64,000 bases of DNA from Micromonospora sp. NBC_00389. GTDB taxonomy: Bacteria; Actinomycetota; Actinomycetes; Mycobacteriales; Micromonosporaceae. The notes under the pieces are model-generated. The model searched no databases and had not been told where the DNA came from. It was given only the letters and a program-made list of their open reading frames with translations. The stretch is from assembly GCF_036059255.1 (NCBI RefSeq), contig NZ_CP107947.1, positions 2,542,001-2,606,000 of the forward strand. Direction: 5' to 3'. A program made the translations under genes and the position numbers. Positions 16,655-28,306 of the stretch are shown here, in pieces (position 1 is the first letter of the stretch; each line of letters starts with the position of its first letter).

Positions 16655-18412
16655 GTGTCGACCTCCCCGCCCCCGCACCCCCCGACCACGGTTCCCCGCC
16701 GGCCCGGCGCCGGCTGGGAGCTGTGGCGTGCCCTGAGCGGGCGGGCCGCCCGGATGGTGGCCCGGGTGCACCAGACCTGGCGCCGCTCGCTCCAGGTCCG
16801 GGTGGTGACCATCACGCTGGTCGCCTCCAGCCTGCTGGTCGGCGGTTTCGCGTACCTGATCGCTGACAAGATCACCACGATCCTGCTCGACAACGCCCGC
16901 ACCGATGTCCGGATTCGGGTGAACAGCGGTGCCGGCTACGCGGTCAAGCAGGTCTCCCTCTACGGCCAGCCACAGGAGGCGCAGCTCCAGGAGACCATCG
17001 AGGACACGGTCAACTACCTGGCCGGCGGCGACCCCCAGCAGACCGGTGGTGTGGTGGTGGCGATCACCGCCGACGGCTACCCCAACATCATCCAGACCCG
17101 CACGGCGCCCGCGGTGAACGTCCAGCCACTGATCAGCCCGGAGCTGCGGGCCGCGGTCGCCGGCGGCAAGGTGGCCAGCCAGATCCGCACCGGACGGCTC
17201 ACCGGGGAGCCGACCAAATATCTGGTGTACGGCTCGCCGGTGCCCACCCGATTCGGCCAGATCGAGCTGTACTACCTCGTGCCGTTGACCCGGCAGGACA
17301 CCACCGCCGCCGACGCCCGAGCCACCGTGGTGGCCACCGGGGGTGCCCTGGTGATCCTGCTCGGGCTGCTCGCGGCCCTGGTCACCCGCCTGGTGGTAAA
17401 CCCGGTCCGGGTCGCCGCGCGGACCGCCCAGCGGCTGTCCGCCGGCCTGCTCGACCAGCGGATGGTGGTCAACGGCGAGGACGACCTCGCTCTGCTCGCC
17501 GCCTCGTTCAACCAGATGGCTACCAACCTGCAACGGCAGATCCTGCGCCTGGAGGAGATGTCCCGCCTGCAGCGCCGGTTCACCTCCGACGTCTCGCACG
17601 AGCTGCGTACCCCGTTGACCACGGTCCGGATGGCCGCCGACCTGATCTTCGCCGAGCGCGACGAGTTCGACCCGGCGGTGGCCCGCAGCGCCGAGCTGCT
17701 CCAGGCCGAGCTGGACCGTTTCGAGGAGCTGCTCACCGACCTGTTGGAGATCAGCCGGTTCGATGCGGGCTTCGCCATGCTGGACGCCGAGCCGACCGAC
17801 CTGGTGCCGGTGGTGCACCGGGTGGTCGACCGGTTGGCCGGCCTGGCCGAGCGGGTGGGCGTACCGATCGAGCTTGATCTCCCGGGCACGCCGGTGATCG
17901 CCGAGGTCGACCCGCGCCGGGTCGAGCGCGTGTTGCGCAACCTGGTCGGCAACGCCGTCGAGCACGGTGAGGGCCGGCCGGTGCTGATCACCCTCGGCAT
18001 CGACGAGACCGCCGTGGCGATCACCGTGCGGGACCACGGGGTGGGGCTCAAGGTGGGCGAGGAGAAGTTGGTCTTCAACCGGTTCTGGCGGGCGGACCCG
18101 TCCCGGGCCCGGCAGACCGGGGGCACCGGGCTGGGCCTGTCGATCAGCCTGGAGGACGCCCGGCTGCACGGCGGCTGGCTGGAGGCGTGGGGTGCGCCCG
18201 GGCAGGGCGCCCAGTTCCGGCTCACCCTGCCGGCCCGCGCCGGTGACCGGCTGACCACCTCACCGCTGCGGCTGGTGCCCGCCGACGCCGCGCTGCCGTT
18301 CGGTGGCCCCCGGGACGGTGGGCCGCTGGCCATCGGGCCGGGCACCGGCGGGGCACTGGCGATCAACCCGGCACCGGCCGGGGACGGGCAGCGGGCGGAG
18401 GTGCGCTCGTGA
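16655..18412 (+). CDS. mtrB: Sensor histidine kinase MtrB
   Basis: This 585-residue membrane kinase pairs with MtrA. The order is transmembrane helix around 50-70, an extracytoplasmic sensor region, a second helix around 225-245, HAMP (NPVRVAARTAQRLSAG), HisKA with the phospho-accepting His (about 315) in SDVSHELRTPLTT, and HATPase motifs NLVGNAVEHG, DHGVGL and GGTGLGLSIS. The 40-residue C-terminal tail is Pro/Gly/Ala-rich. It starts at GTG 16655, 12 nt after mtrA, and its last bases overlap lpqB (GTGA). Confidence 0.95.
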   Translation: MSTSPPPHPPTTVPRRPGAGWELWRALSGRAARMVARVHQTWRRSLQVRVVTITLVASSLLVGGFAYLIADKITTILLDNARTDVRIRVNSGAGYAVKQVSLYGQPQEAQLQETIEDTVNYLAGGDPQQTGGVVVAITADGYPNIIQTRTAPAVNVQPLISPELRAAVAGGKVASQIRTGRLTGEPTKYLVYGSPVPTRFGQIELYYLVPLTRQDTTAADARATVVATGGALVILLGLLAALVTRLVVNPVRVAARTAQRLSAGLLDQRMVVNGEDDLALLAASFNQMATNLQRQILRLEEMSRLQRRFTSDVSHELRTPLTTVRMAADLIFAERDEFDPAVARSAELLQAELDRFEELLTDLLEISRFDAGFAMLDAEPTDLVPVVHRVVDRLAGLAERVGVPIELDLPGTPVIAEVDPRRVERVLRNLVGNAVEHGEGRPVLITLGIDETAVAITVRDHGVGLKVGEEKLVFNRFWRADPSRARQTGGTGLGLSISLEDARLHGGWLEAWGAPGQGAQFRLTLPARAGDRLTTSPLRLVPADAALPFGGPRDGGPLAIGPGTGGALAINPAPAGDGQRAEVRS

Positions 18413-20220
18413 GGCGTCAGGGTCTGCTCGGGGCACTGGGCGTGGTGTTGCTGCTGGGTGCCGGATGCGGCATCCCGGAGGCGTCCGACGTGCGGGTGGA
18501 CGGCAAGGGTGGCACCGCGGCGGAGGCCGCCTCGGTCAACGGCCGGGGCAGTGAACCGCCGTCGCGGACGGCCAGCGGCAGTGCCAACGATGCGTTCGTG
18601 CGCAACTTCCTGTCCGCCGCCGCCGGCGAGTCGGACCGGGCCTACGAGCGGGTCAAGCAGTTCGTTGCCCCGGAGCACCGGTCCCGGTTGCAGGAGAAGA
18701 AGGGCAGTGAGGTCGCGCTGACCGTGGTCCGCCTGCGGGAGACGGTCTTCACCCTCAACAGCGACTCGACCACCACCGTGAAGATCACGGTGCAGCAGAT
18801 CGGCGTGCTGGGGACCAACGGCACCCTGGCTCCGCCGGTGGCGACCGAGACGGAGTACGAGTTCGGGCTGCGCAGCGGGGCACTCGGCGGAGCCGGCAAC
18901 GACGAGCGCGCCGGCCTGTACGTCCTCAACCCACCGAACGTGCTGCTGCTGAGCGACGTGGCCCTCCAGCAGTACTACCAGGACGAGTCGATCTACTTCT
19001 GGAACTCCGACCGCAGTCGGCTGGTGCCCGACCAGCGTTACCTGCCGCTGGCCGTGCCGGACGAGCGCCGGGTCAACGAGGTGGTGAAGTGGCTGGTCGG
19101 CGGCCCATCCGAGTGGCTGCGTCCCGGTGTCGTCGGGCTACCCGACCGCACCGAGTTGATCAACAATGCCACCGGTGCGAACGGCCGGTGGGAGGTCAAC
19201 CTGGACATGTCCGGTGACGACAAGACCCGGATCGACCAGCTGATCACGCAGCTCGCCTGGTCGCTGGGCGACCTGCCGGGCGAGCTGGAGTTGAAGATCC
19301 GCAACAACTCGCAGCCCGTACAGGATCTGAACGAGCGCCGAATGTCCCGTGGGCTCTACCCGATCACGGAGAGCCCGCAGCGGTTCGGCGTGTACGAGGG
19401 CGCCATCCGCCCGCTCGACTTCGTCGGTGAGCCCAGCGGCGCCGTGCCGTTGGCGGCCGAGGTCAACCGCAACATCGTCTCCGCCAGCCTGGCCCGGGAC
19501 GACAGCAGGATCCTCGCCGCGATGGTGGTGACCAGCGGCAAGAGCCGGCACCGGCTCGCCGTGGGCACCGGCCGCGATCCGGTCAGCGTGCTCAACCGGA
19601 GCGGGCCCGAGTACGCCTCGATCAGCCGCCCGGTCTGGCTGCGCACCATCGACTCCCGCCCGGCTCGGGGCCTGGTGGTGGCCGACGGCCGGCTCTACCG
19701 CTTCGACGAGGCCGCCCGGATGTACCCGGTACCGCTCAACCTGCCCTCCACCGAGGTCACCGCGGTGGCCGCCGCGCTGGACGGCCAGCGGGTCGCGTTG
19801 ATCGCCGGCGGCCGGCTCTACGTCGCGGCGGTCAACCTGGACGGCGGGGGAGTCTCCATCGGCCCGCCCCGGTCATTGGTCACCTCGCTGACCGGCCTCA
19901 CCGCGGTGGACTGGGGCAGCGAGGACCGGCTGATGGTGGCCGGGTCCGCCGGCCAGCCGGCGATCTACGAGATCAGCGTCGACGGCGCCCTGGAGACGCC
20001 GCTACGGACCGACGTGGGTGCCAAGGTCAGCCACTTGGCGGCGTACCCGACCAACCGCAGTGTGCCGCTGCCCAGCGGGGCGTACATGTACGAGGCGAAC
20101 GGGGTGGCCTACCGCAGCAGCCCGTTCGAACGGATCGAGGCCCAACGGGTGCGGGACATCGCCCCGCCGCCCGCCGGGGTCCGCGCGAGCAACCCGTCGG
20201 CCCCGTTCTTCCTCTACTGA
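18409..20220 (+). CDS. lpqB: Lipoprotein LpqB
   Basis: LpqB is the lipoprotein that binds MtrB and modulates MtrAB signalling in actinobacteria. The 603 residues begin with a lipoprotein signal ending LLGAGC. An N-terminal NTF2/GerMN region (VVKWLVGGPSEWLRPGVVGL) is followed by a C-terminal beta-propeller-like half (ILAAMVVTSGKSRHRLAVGT; ARGLVVADGRLYRF). The GTG start overlaps the mtrB stop, indicating translational coupling. Confidence 0.93.
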   Translation: MRRQGLLGALGVVLLLGAGCGIPEASDVRVDGKGGTAAEAASVNGRGSEPPSRTASGSANDAFVRNFLSAAAGESDRAYERVKQFVAPEHRSRLQEKKGSEVALTVVRLRETVFTLNSDSTTTVKITVQQIGVLGTNGTLAPPVATETEYEFGLRSGALGGAGNDERAGLYVLNPPNVLLLSDVALQQYYQDESIYFWNSDRSRLVPDQRYLPLAVPDERRVNEVVKWLVGGPSEWLRPGVVGLPDRTELINNATGANGRWEVNLDMSGDDKTRIDQLITQLAWSLGDLPGELELKIRNNSQPVQDLNERRMSRGLYPITESPQRFGVYEGAIRPLDFVGEPSGAVPLAAEVNRNIVSASLARDDSRILAAMVVTSGKSRHRLAVGTGRDPVSVLNRSGPEYASISRPVWLRTIDSRPARGLVVADGRLYRFDEAARMYPVPLNLPSTEVTAVAAALDGQRVALIAGGRLYVAAVNLDGGGVSIGPPRSLVTSLTGLTAVDWGSEDRLMVAGSAGQPAIYEISVDGALETPLRTDVGAKVSHLAAYPTNRSVPLPSGAYMYEANGVAYRSSPFERIEAQRVRDIAPPPAGVRASNPSAPFFLY

Positions 20221-20224
20221 CGTC

Positions 20225-20920
20225 GTGCGCGGGCTCTGGGCGGATCTCGCCGACCTGGTGGTGCCCGCCGACTGCGCGGGCTGTCGGGAGCGCCGTCCCG
20301 GCCTGCGGCATGGCGTCTGTCCGGCCTGTGTGACGGCGCTGGGCGCACTCCGCCCCCGGCCCGTCCTTCCCACCCCCGTCCCGCCCGGCCTGCCGCCCTG
20401 CGTCGCCCTCGGCCCGTACGCCGGCCCGCTGCGCGAGGCCCTGCTGGCATACAAGGAGCGCGGCCGGCACGGGCTGGCCCGCCCACTCGGCGCTCTGCTC
20501 GCCGAGGTTGTCGCGGCGGCGGTCGGCCGGGCCTGTCCGGTGGCGCTGGTGCCGGTGCCGGACACCGCGGCAGCGGCCCGGGCCCGCTACGGCGACCACC
20601 TCGATCGGCTGGCCCGGCACTGTGCGGCCCGGCTGAGCCGGGGCGGCTGGCCGGTCCGGGTGGACCGGCCGCTGCGCGCGCTGCCCCGACCCGACTCGGT
20701 GAACCTGGACAGCGCCGGCCGGGCGGCGGCGGCCGAGGCGGCGTTCCGGCCCCGTTCCGGTGCGCCCAGCGGGGGCGGCGCACCCGTGGTGGTGCTGCTG
20801 GACGACATCGTCACCACCGGGGTCACCCTGGCCGCCGCGTCCCGGGTGCTGGCCGGGACCGGGCGGGCACCGAGTGTCGCCGTGGTGCTCGCGGCGACCG
20901 AGAAACGACTCCGTTCGTAA
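20225..20920 (+). CDS. ComF family protein (phosphoribosyltransferase-like)
   Basis: The 231-residue protein has an N-terminal zinc-ribbon-like four-cysteine region (CAGCRERRPGLRHGVCPAC) followed by a type I phosphoribosyltransferase domain with the PRPP-binding signature VVLLDDIVTTGVTL. The family includes ComFC/GntX, linked to DNA uptake or nucleotide salvage; the reaction is unproven. It begins at GTG 20225, 4 nt after lpqB, so it is the distal gene of the mtrA operon, as in mycobacteria. Confidence 0.85.
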   Translation: MRGLWADLADLVVPADCAGCRERRPGLRHGVCPACVTALGALRPRPVLPTPVPPGLPPCVALGPYAGPLREALLAYKERGRHGLARPLGALLAEVVAAAVGRACPVALVPVPDTAAAARARYGDHLDRLARHCAARLSRGGWPVRVDRPLRALPRPDSVNLDSAGRAAAAEAAFRPRSGAPSGGGAPVVVLLDDIVTTGVTLAAASRVLAGTGRAPSVAVVLAATEKRLRS

Positions 20921-20928
20921 CCGACCGT

Positions 20929-20953
20929 GTTTCCGTTTCACCCGTTGGTGTAT
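20929..20953 (+). promoter_or_regulatory. Possible stress sigma (SigB/SigH-type) promoter upstream of hpf
   Basis: GTTT at 20929-20932 and GGTGTAT at 20947-20953 are 14 bp apart, close to the Streptomyces SigB pattern GTTT-N14-17-GGGTAT. They lie about 210 bp before hpf. The rest of 20921-21165 has an RBS GGGAGG just before the hpf GTG and no other gene. Confidence 0.3.
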
Positions 20954-21165
20954 GAGCTGCGAAAAATACTGGGCGGTCTCGGCAACTTGGGGTGACGACC
21001 GGGCGAACAAGAGTTAGCGTTTCGCTGTCGGGGGTAGGAGGTCATTCCACCCGCCTCCGGCGGTGAGAGGAGGCGTAGCCGTACTGACCGGTCGACGCCA
21101 GCGGGGCTCCCCAGGGCGCGCGACCGGGTTACCGGATCGAAGACCGTCCGAACAAGGGAGGTCAC

Positions 21166-21801
21166 GTGGACATCGTGGTCAAGGGCCGTAACGTCGAAGT
21201 GCCGGACCATTACCGGGTGCACGTAGCCGAGAAACTCGCAAAGGTCGAACGCTACGACCACAAACTTATTCGTGTCGATGTCGAGCTGTTCCACGAGCGC
21301 AATCCGCGCCAGGCCGACCACTGCCAGCGGGTGGAGATCACCTGCATTTCCCGGGGCCCGGTGATCCGGGCCGAGGCCTGCACGGATGACTTCTACAGCG
21401 CGCTCGACGCGGCCATCGCGAAGCTCGACACGCGGCTGCGCCGCGCGGCCGATCGTCGCCGCGTACACCGTGGTCGGCACGCGCCGATCTCCGTCGCCGC
21501 CGCCACCGCCGACCTGCCGGTCGCGGACCTGGTGGCTGCCCCGCTGAGCGCGAACGGTGACGGTGCCCGCTCCGGCACGGCCGTCGCCGAGCGGGTGGAG
21601 GAGGAGTACGACCAGCAGCCGTGGCACATCGCCCGGGAAAAGGTGCACCCGGCGGAACCGATGACCATCGACGACGCCCTGTTCGAGATGGAACTGGTCG
21701 GCCACGACTTCTACCTGTTCCAGGACAAGGAGTCCGGCCGCCCGAGCGTCGTCTACCGCCGCCACGCCTACGACTACGGCATCATCTCCCTCGCCACCTG
21801 A
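21166..21801 (+). CDS. hpf: Ribosome hibernation-promoting factor, long form
   Basis: This 211-residue long HPF dimerises 70S ribosomes into inactive 100S particles in stationary phase or stress. The N-terminal S30AE domain (MDIVVKGRNVEVPDHYRVHV; SALDAAIAKLDTRLRRAADR) is joined by a variable linker to the C-terminal dimerisation domain (EEYDQQPWHIAREKVHPAEP; LFEMELVGHDFYLFQDKESG; VVYRRHAYDYGIISL). GTG 21166 has GGGAGG at 4-nt spacing. It lies between comF and secA, its usual place in actinobacteria, although two extra genes separate it from secA here. Confidence 0.95.
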   Translation: MDIVVKGRNVEVPDHYRVHVAEKLAKVERYDHKLIRVDVELFHERNPRQADHCQRVEITCISRGPVIRAEACTDDFYSALDAAIAKLDTRLRRAADRRRVHRGRHAPISVAAATADLPVADLVAAPLSANGDGARSGTAVAERVEEEYDQQPWHIAREKVHPAEPMTIDDALFEMELVGHDFYLFQDKESGRPSVVYRRHAYDYGIISLAT

Positions 21802-21819
21802 CCGGGCCCGACCCGCGTC

Positions 21820-21872
21820 GATCATGGAGTTGTGGTGGGGCGGCCCCGACCGCCCACCACAACTCCATGATC
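21820..21872. terminator. Perfect 20-bp inverted repeat between convergent genes
   Basis: GATCATGGAGTTGTGGTGGG (21820-21839) and its exact complement (21853-21872) flank 13 nt that can extend the stem (CGG/CCG). It starts 19 nt after the hpf stop and ends 3 nt before the stop of the opposite gene, so it is placed as a bidirectional terminator. Its long AT-containing arms also resemble a dispersed palindromic repeat. Confidence 0.75.
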
Positions 21873-21874
21873 TG

Positions 21875-22987
21875 TCAGCGGAGGTCGGCGGGTAGCAGGG
21901 CGAAGGTCAGGTCGTCGAGGCGGGCGCCGGCCAGGCCGGGGAGCCGGGCGCGCTGCAGGGCCTCGCGGTGGAAGCCGACCCGCTCCAGCACACGGTGCGA
22001 GGCGGTGTTCTCCGGCACGGTGCCGGCGGTCAGCCGGGCGATGCCGGCCGCCCCGAACGCCCAGCCGGCCAGCAGCCGGACCGCCCGGGTGGCGTACCCC
22101 CGGCCCCGCCAGTCGGGCAGCAACGCGTAGCCGATCGACCCCTCGCCGCTGGACACGTCGGTGTACGACAACCCGCAACTGCCTGCCGGCTCGCCGCTGG
22201 CCACGTCGGTGATCAGCAGCCGGGCGATGTCGCCGGTCAGCCACCCGCTCTCGGCGAGCCGGCAGCGCCGCTCGATGGCGGACCGCTCCGGCGGCACGGG
22301 CGGCGCCTGGTTCGCCACCACCTCGGGCCGGCTGTGCAGCCGGTACATCAGCTCCGCGTCGTCCGGGGCGAGCCGGCGCAGGGCCACCACCTGATCGGTG
22401 AGCACCCCGCCCGGCAGGTCGGGCAGCAGCCGGGCGGCCGGGCCGGGCGGGTCGTCGGCGAGGCGTACCCAGGCCAGCAGGTCGTGCCGGACGCCGTCGC
22501 GGCGCGCGCCGGCCGAGCGGCGTACCCCCTCGTGGTGGAAGCCGGCAGCCAGCGCGACACGCTGGCTCGGCCCGTTCTCCGGGTCGGTGAGCAGCTCCAG
22601 CCGGACCGTCCCGGTGTCGAACGCGTGCTCGCTCAGCGCGCGGGTGGCCGCGGCGGCCACCCCCCGCCCGCGCGCCGCCGGCCGCACCCAGTAGCCGACC
22701 TCGGCCTGACCTCGCGCGGGCACCGGGTTGCTCAGCCCGACCCCGCCGAGCAGCCGGTCGGTGGCCGGGTCGGCGACGGCGTACACCGCGCCGCCCCCGG
22801 TCCAGACCGCCGGTGCGCCAGCGTCGATCCACCAGCGGGCGTCGGCCTCCGTGTACGGGGCCGGCATGCCCGGAATGAACCGCTGGGTGAGCGGGTCCGC
22901 GCAGGCGGCGACGACGTCGGCGGTGTCGGCGGCCCGGAACGGGCGCAGCCGTACCCCGTGCGCCTCGACGACCTGCTGCAGGGTCAC
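21875..22987 (-). CDS. Tandem GNAT acetyltransferase domains (RimJ/RimL-like)
   Basis: This is a 370-residue protein with two complete GNAT folds. The first (about 10-170) has VRLRPFRAADTADVVAACAD, the acetyl-CoA loop VRPAARGRGVAAAATRAL and NGPSQRVALAAGFHHEGVRR. The second (about 190-365) has VALRRLAPDDAELMYRLHSR, LPDWRGRGYATRAVRLLAGW and NTASHRVLERVGFHREALQR. RimJ/RimL-type enzymes transfer acetyl groups to protein N-termini or small amines; the substrate is unknown. GTG 22987 overlaps the stop of the upstream gene (GTGA). The two genes together carry four GNAT domains. Confidence 0.85.
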   Translation of the reverse strand: MTLQQVVEAHGVRLRPFRAADTADVVAACADPLTQRFIPGMPAPYTEADARWWIDAGAPAVWTGGGAVYAVADPATDRLLGGVGLSNPVPARGQAEVGYWVRPAARGRGVAAAATRALSEHAFDTGTVRLELLTDPENGPSQRVALAAGFHHEGVRRSAGARRDGVRHDLLAWVRLADDPPGPAARLLPDLPGGVLTDQVVALRRLAPDDAELMYRLHSRPEVVANQAPPVPPERSAIERRCRLAESGWLTGDIARLLITDVASGEPAGSCGLSYTDVSSGEGSIGYALLPDWRGRGYATRAVRLLAGWAFGAAGIARLTAGTVPENTASHRVLERVGFHREALQRARLPGLAGARLDDLTFALLPADLR

Positions 22988-24135
22988 GTCAGGTCCTTGG
23001 GGAGCAGCGCGGCCATCCAGACGTCGACCCGCTCGCCCCGGTGCTGCAGGCCGCCCCGGGCCGTCCCCTCGAACGCGAAGCCCGCCTTCTCGGCCACCCG
23101 GCGGGAGGCGGTGTTTCCCACGTGCGCCTTCCACTCGATCCGGGCCAGGCCCAGCGTGGTGAAGCCCCAGGCGCTCAGGGCGGCCAGCGCTGCCGGCATG
23201 TAGCCGCGGCCACGGGCCGCCGGGGCGGTCATGAAGCCCACGTCGGCGAGCAGCGGATCGGCGGGGGAGAGCCGCAGGTCGATCGAACCGGCGTACCGGT
23301 CATCCGGGTCGGCGATGACGAAGCAGGCTGCCTCCCCCCGCGCCCAGGCTTCCCGGCCGAAGTTCTCGTACCACTGCGCGTCGGAGCGCTCGTACGGGTC
23401 CGGCACGGTGGTCCAGCGGATGGTCTCCGGGTCCCGGCAGGTCTCCACCACGGCGTCCAGGTCCTGCTCCTCCATCGGACGCAGCCGCAGCTCGCCGGCC
23501 TCGGCGGTGGCGAACAGGGTGGGTTGCGGGCGGCCGAAGACGGCGGCCCGCAGGGCGGCCAGGGTGCCCGGACCGGCCGGCTCGGTCGACCCCGGCTCGG
23601 GCACCTCGCCGGGCAGCAGAGACCCGATCCAGCCGTCCGCGCTGCTCTTGAGCGCCGGGTCGGCCAGCCGCAGCCGGCCGTCGATCCGGAACCCGGCCCG
23701 GAGCGCGACCAGCCGGGAGGCGTGATTGCCCACCTCGGCCTGCCAGATCAGCCGGCGCAGCCCGAGCGTGTCGAAGGACCAGCGGGCCACCGCGCGGGCG
23801 GCCCGGACGGTCACCCCTCGGCCGCGCGCCCACGGGGCCGTCCAGTAGCCGATCTCGCCGGTGCCGGCATCGCTGATCGAGATCAGCCCGCAGGAACCCA
23901 ACAGCTCGCCGGTGGTCGGGTCGCAGACCGCGAACGGTGCCCCGGTGCCCTCCGCCCAGGCCCGCCCGCTCAATTCGGTGACGAAACCGTGCGCGTGTTC
24001 GGGTAGGTATGGGCGCGGTACGGTGGTCCAGCGCTGGATGTCGGGGTCCTGGCACGCGCGGTGCACCGCGTCGGCGTCGGCGTCCCGCCAGGGCCGCAAC
24101 AGCAGGCCGTCCTCGATGATCTCCACAGGCTCCAC
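22984..24135 (-). CDS. Tandem GNAT acetyltransferase domains (RimJ/RimL-like)
   Basis: This 383-residue protein has two GNAT domains. The first contains LLLRPWRDADADAVHRACQD, the CoA loop TAPWARGRGVTVRAARAVAR and NHASRLVALRAGFRIDGRLR. The second contains LRLRPMEEQDLDAVVETCRD, TAPAARGRGYMPAALAALSA and NTASRRVAEKAGFAFEGTAR. The related repeats PDIQRWTTVPRPY and PETIRWTTVPDPY show internal duplication. GTG 24135 (MEPVEIIEDGLLLRPW) is chosen since upstream residues look noncoding; CACGAT 6 nt upstream may be its -10. It is divergent from secA. Confidence 0.85.
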   Translation of the reverse strand: MEPVEIIEDGLLLRPWRDADADAVHRACQDPDIQRWTTVPRPYLPEHAHGFVTELSGRAWAEGTGAPFAVCDPTTGELLGSCGLISISDAGTGEIGYWTAPWARGRGVTVRAARAVARWSFDTLGLRRLIWQAEVGNHASRLVALRAGFRIDGRLRLADPALKSSADGWIGSLLPGEVPEPGSTEPAGPGTLAALRAAVFGRPQPTLFATAEAGELRLRPMEEQDLDAVVETCRDPETIRWTTVPDPYERSDAQWYENFGREAWARGEAACFVIADPDDRYAGSIDLRLSPADPLLADVGFMTAPAARGRGYMPAALAALSAWGFTTLGLARIEWKAHVGNTASRRVAEKAGFAFEGTARGGLQHRGERVDVWMAALLPKDLT

Positions 24136-24303
24136 CCGTGCATCGTGCCGGACCGTTCGCCGACGGCGTAACCGGATAACCTTCGGTACGCACCCGGTGC
24201 GCGAGTTATGTCGGGTTTGGCGGGGTGGACCGCCGCCACCAGTGACCATCGCGCCGATGGAGCGCCTACGATGGTTCGAGACTGTCTAGGGGAGCGTTGA
24301 TCC

Positions 24304-27225
<2,922 letters not shown>

Positions 27226-27239
27226 CCGACAGCAGCGCG

Positions 27240-27270
27240 ACGGGCCCCGGCCGATCTGGCCGGGGCCCGT
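27240..27270 (+). terminator. secA terminator
   Basis: A perfect 13-bp GC-rich stem (ACGGGCCCCGGCC with its complement) and a 5-nt loop GATCT start 14 nt after the secA stop. Confidence 0.8.
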
Positions 27271-27354
27271 CCGTGTCTCCAGCACCGACGCCGGGAACCC
27301 GCGCAGACCGCCCGGGCCGCCGACCGGCGCAGGGTGGGGTCGCCTGGGTCGGAG

Positions 27355-27430
27355 TGATCGACTCCATGTCGGCGATGTCGCGGTGTCTTGGCGCCGGAAT
27401 GCCCCAATGTCGGCGACATGGAGTCGATCA
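27355..27430. repeat. Palindromic intergenic repeat, copy 2
   Basis: The 76-bp element has near-perfect arms: TGATCGACTCCATGTCG at both ends in inverted orientation, then GCGAYRT, and GGCGCC at the centre. It shares its arms with copy 1 at 3002-3078. The neighbouring stretch 27431-27613 has no recognisable gene. Confidence 0.8.
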
Positions 27431-27614
27431 ACACCTCAACCGGCCGCCAGGCCCCTTCCCCGGCCCTGGTCGGGGACGAGGTCCGGCTGCTCGCCGCCCC
27501 GGTGCAGGCCGGCTGGCTGGCGGCGCTGGAAGGGCGGCCCTGGTCGGGCGACCCCGGTGGGCGGCCCCTGCGGGCGGCCCTGGTCGGGCGGTCCCGGCGG
27601 GGCGGTGGTCGCGC

Positions 27615-28169
27615 TCAGAGGATGTGCAGGGCGGTGCAGAGCCAGCGGCCTCGTCGGTGCTCTAGGCGGAGCGCCATCGCCCAGGTCCGACCACCGCCGC
27701 CGGTGACCACGGCGGCTGCCTCCACCGCCGACTCGCGGGGCTCGCAGAGGCGCAGCCGGAGCAGTCGGACCACCGGCCGCGCGGCGCGGCGGCGGGGTGA
27801 ACCGGCTCGCCCGGACGCCCGGGCCAGCTCGGTCAGCAGCTCACCGGCCCGGCCCGGGTCGAGCAGGGGCCGCACCTGCGCCGGTGACCGGTAGCCGTTG
27901 ACCACCTCCAGGCAGGTGCCGACGAAACGGTGCGCGGCACGGGCCGCCTCGGGTGCGGTCGCCGGTGGCAGCGGTGCGCCCGGGTGGGTGGTGGGCCGGG
28001 TGGGCACCCGTCGGAGGGCGGCGCGACGGTCCGGCGGCCGAACCGGGTCCGGCCGGGTCGAGGCGAACAGGTCGAGGGCGAGTTGGCCGTGGGTCGGCGC
28101 CGGCCAGTACGCCCCGTCGGCCTCGTCCGCGTACGGCGGGTCGATGGGCGGGACGGGGCGCAGCCGCAC
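27615..28169 (-). CDS. Rv3235-like (DUF6459) family protein
   Basis: This 184-residue actinobacterial protein has an N-terminal Pro/Arg-rich region (residues 1-70) and a conserved C-terminal half: HRFVGTCLEVVNGYRSPAQV, then RPLLDPGRAGEL, and the ending RLEHRRGRWLCTALHIL. The family lies next to secA in mycobacteria as well; its function is unknown. It starts at GTG 28169. A paired direct repeat (28227-28243) sits 58 bp upstream of its start. Confidence 0.75.
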   Translation of the reverse strand: MRLRPVPPIDPPYADEADGAYWPAPTHGQLALDLFASTRPDPVRPPDRRAALRRVPTRPTTHPGAPLPPATAPEAARAAHRFVGTCLEVVNGYRSPAQVRPLLDPGRAGELLTELARASGRAGSPRRRAARPVVRLLRLRLCEPRESAVEAAAVVTGGGGRTWAMALRLEHRRGRWLCTALHIL

Positions 28170-28226
28170 GGGTGGTCGGGACGGACCGGGTCGCGGCTAG
28201 CTCATCGTTACCCCCTTTGATCTTGC

Positions 28227-28243
28227 GTTTGCCTTCGTTTGCC
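28227..28243 (-). promoter_or_regulatory. Paired direct repeat, copy B (candidate BldC-like site)
   Basis: Read on the minus strand this is GGCAAACGAAGGCAAAC, two GGCAAAC heptamers one helical turn (10 bp) apart. It lies upstream of the DUF6459 gene. The same arrangement with one base change is at 28557-28573, upstream of the small HTH gene. Confidence 0.55.
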
Positions 28244-28306
28244 TCCGACAGGCTCGATTCTGAGTGATGGAACGGCTGCGGTCAATGGCCCAGTGGAGGC
28301 AGGAGG

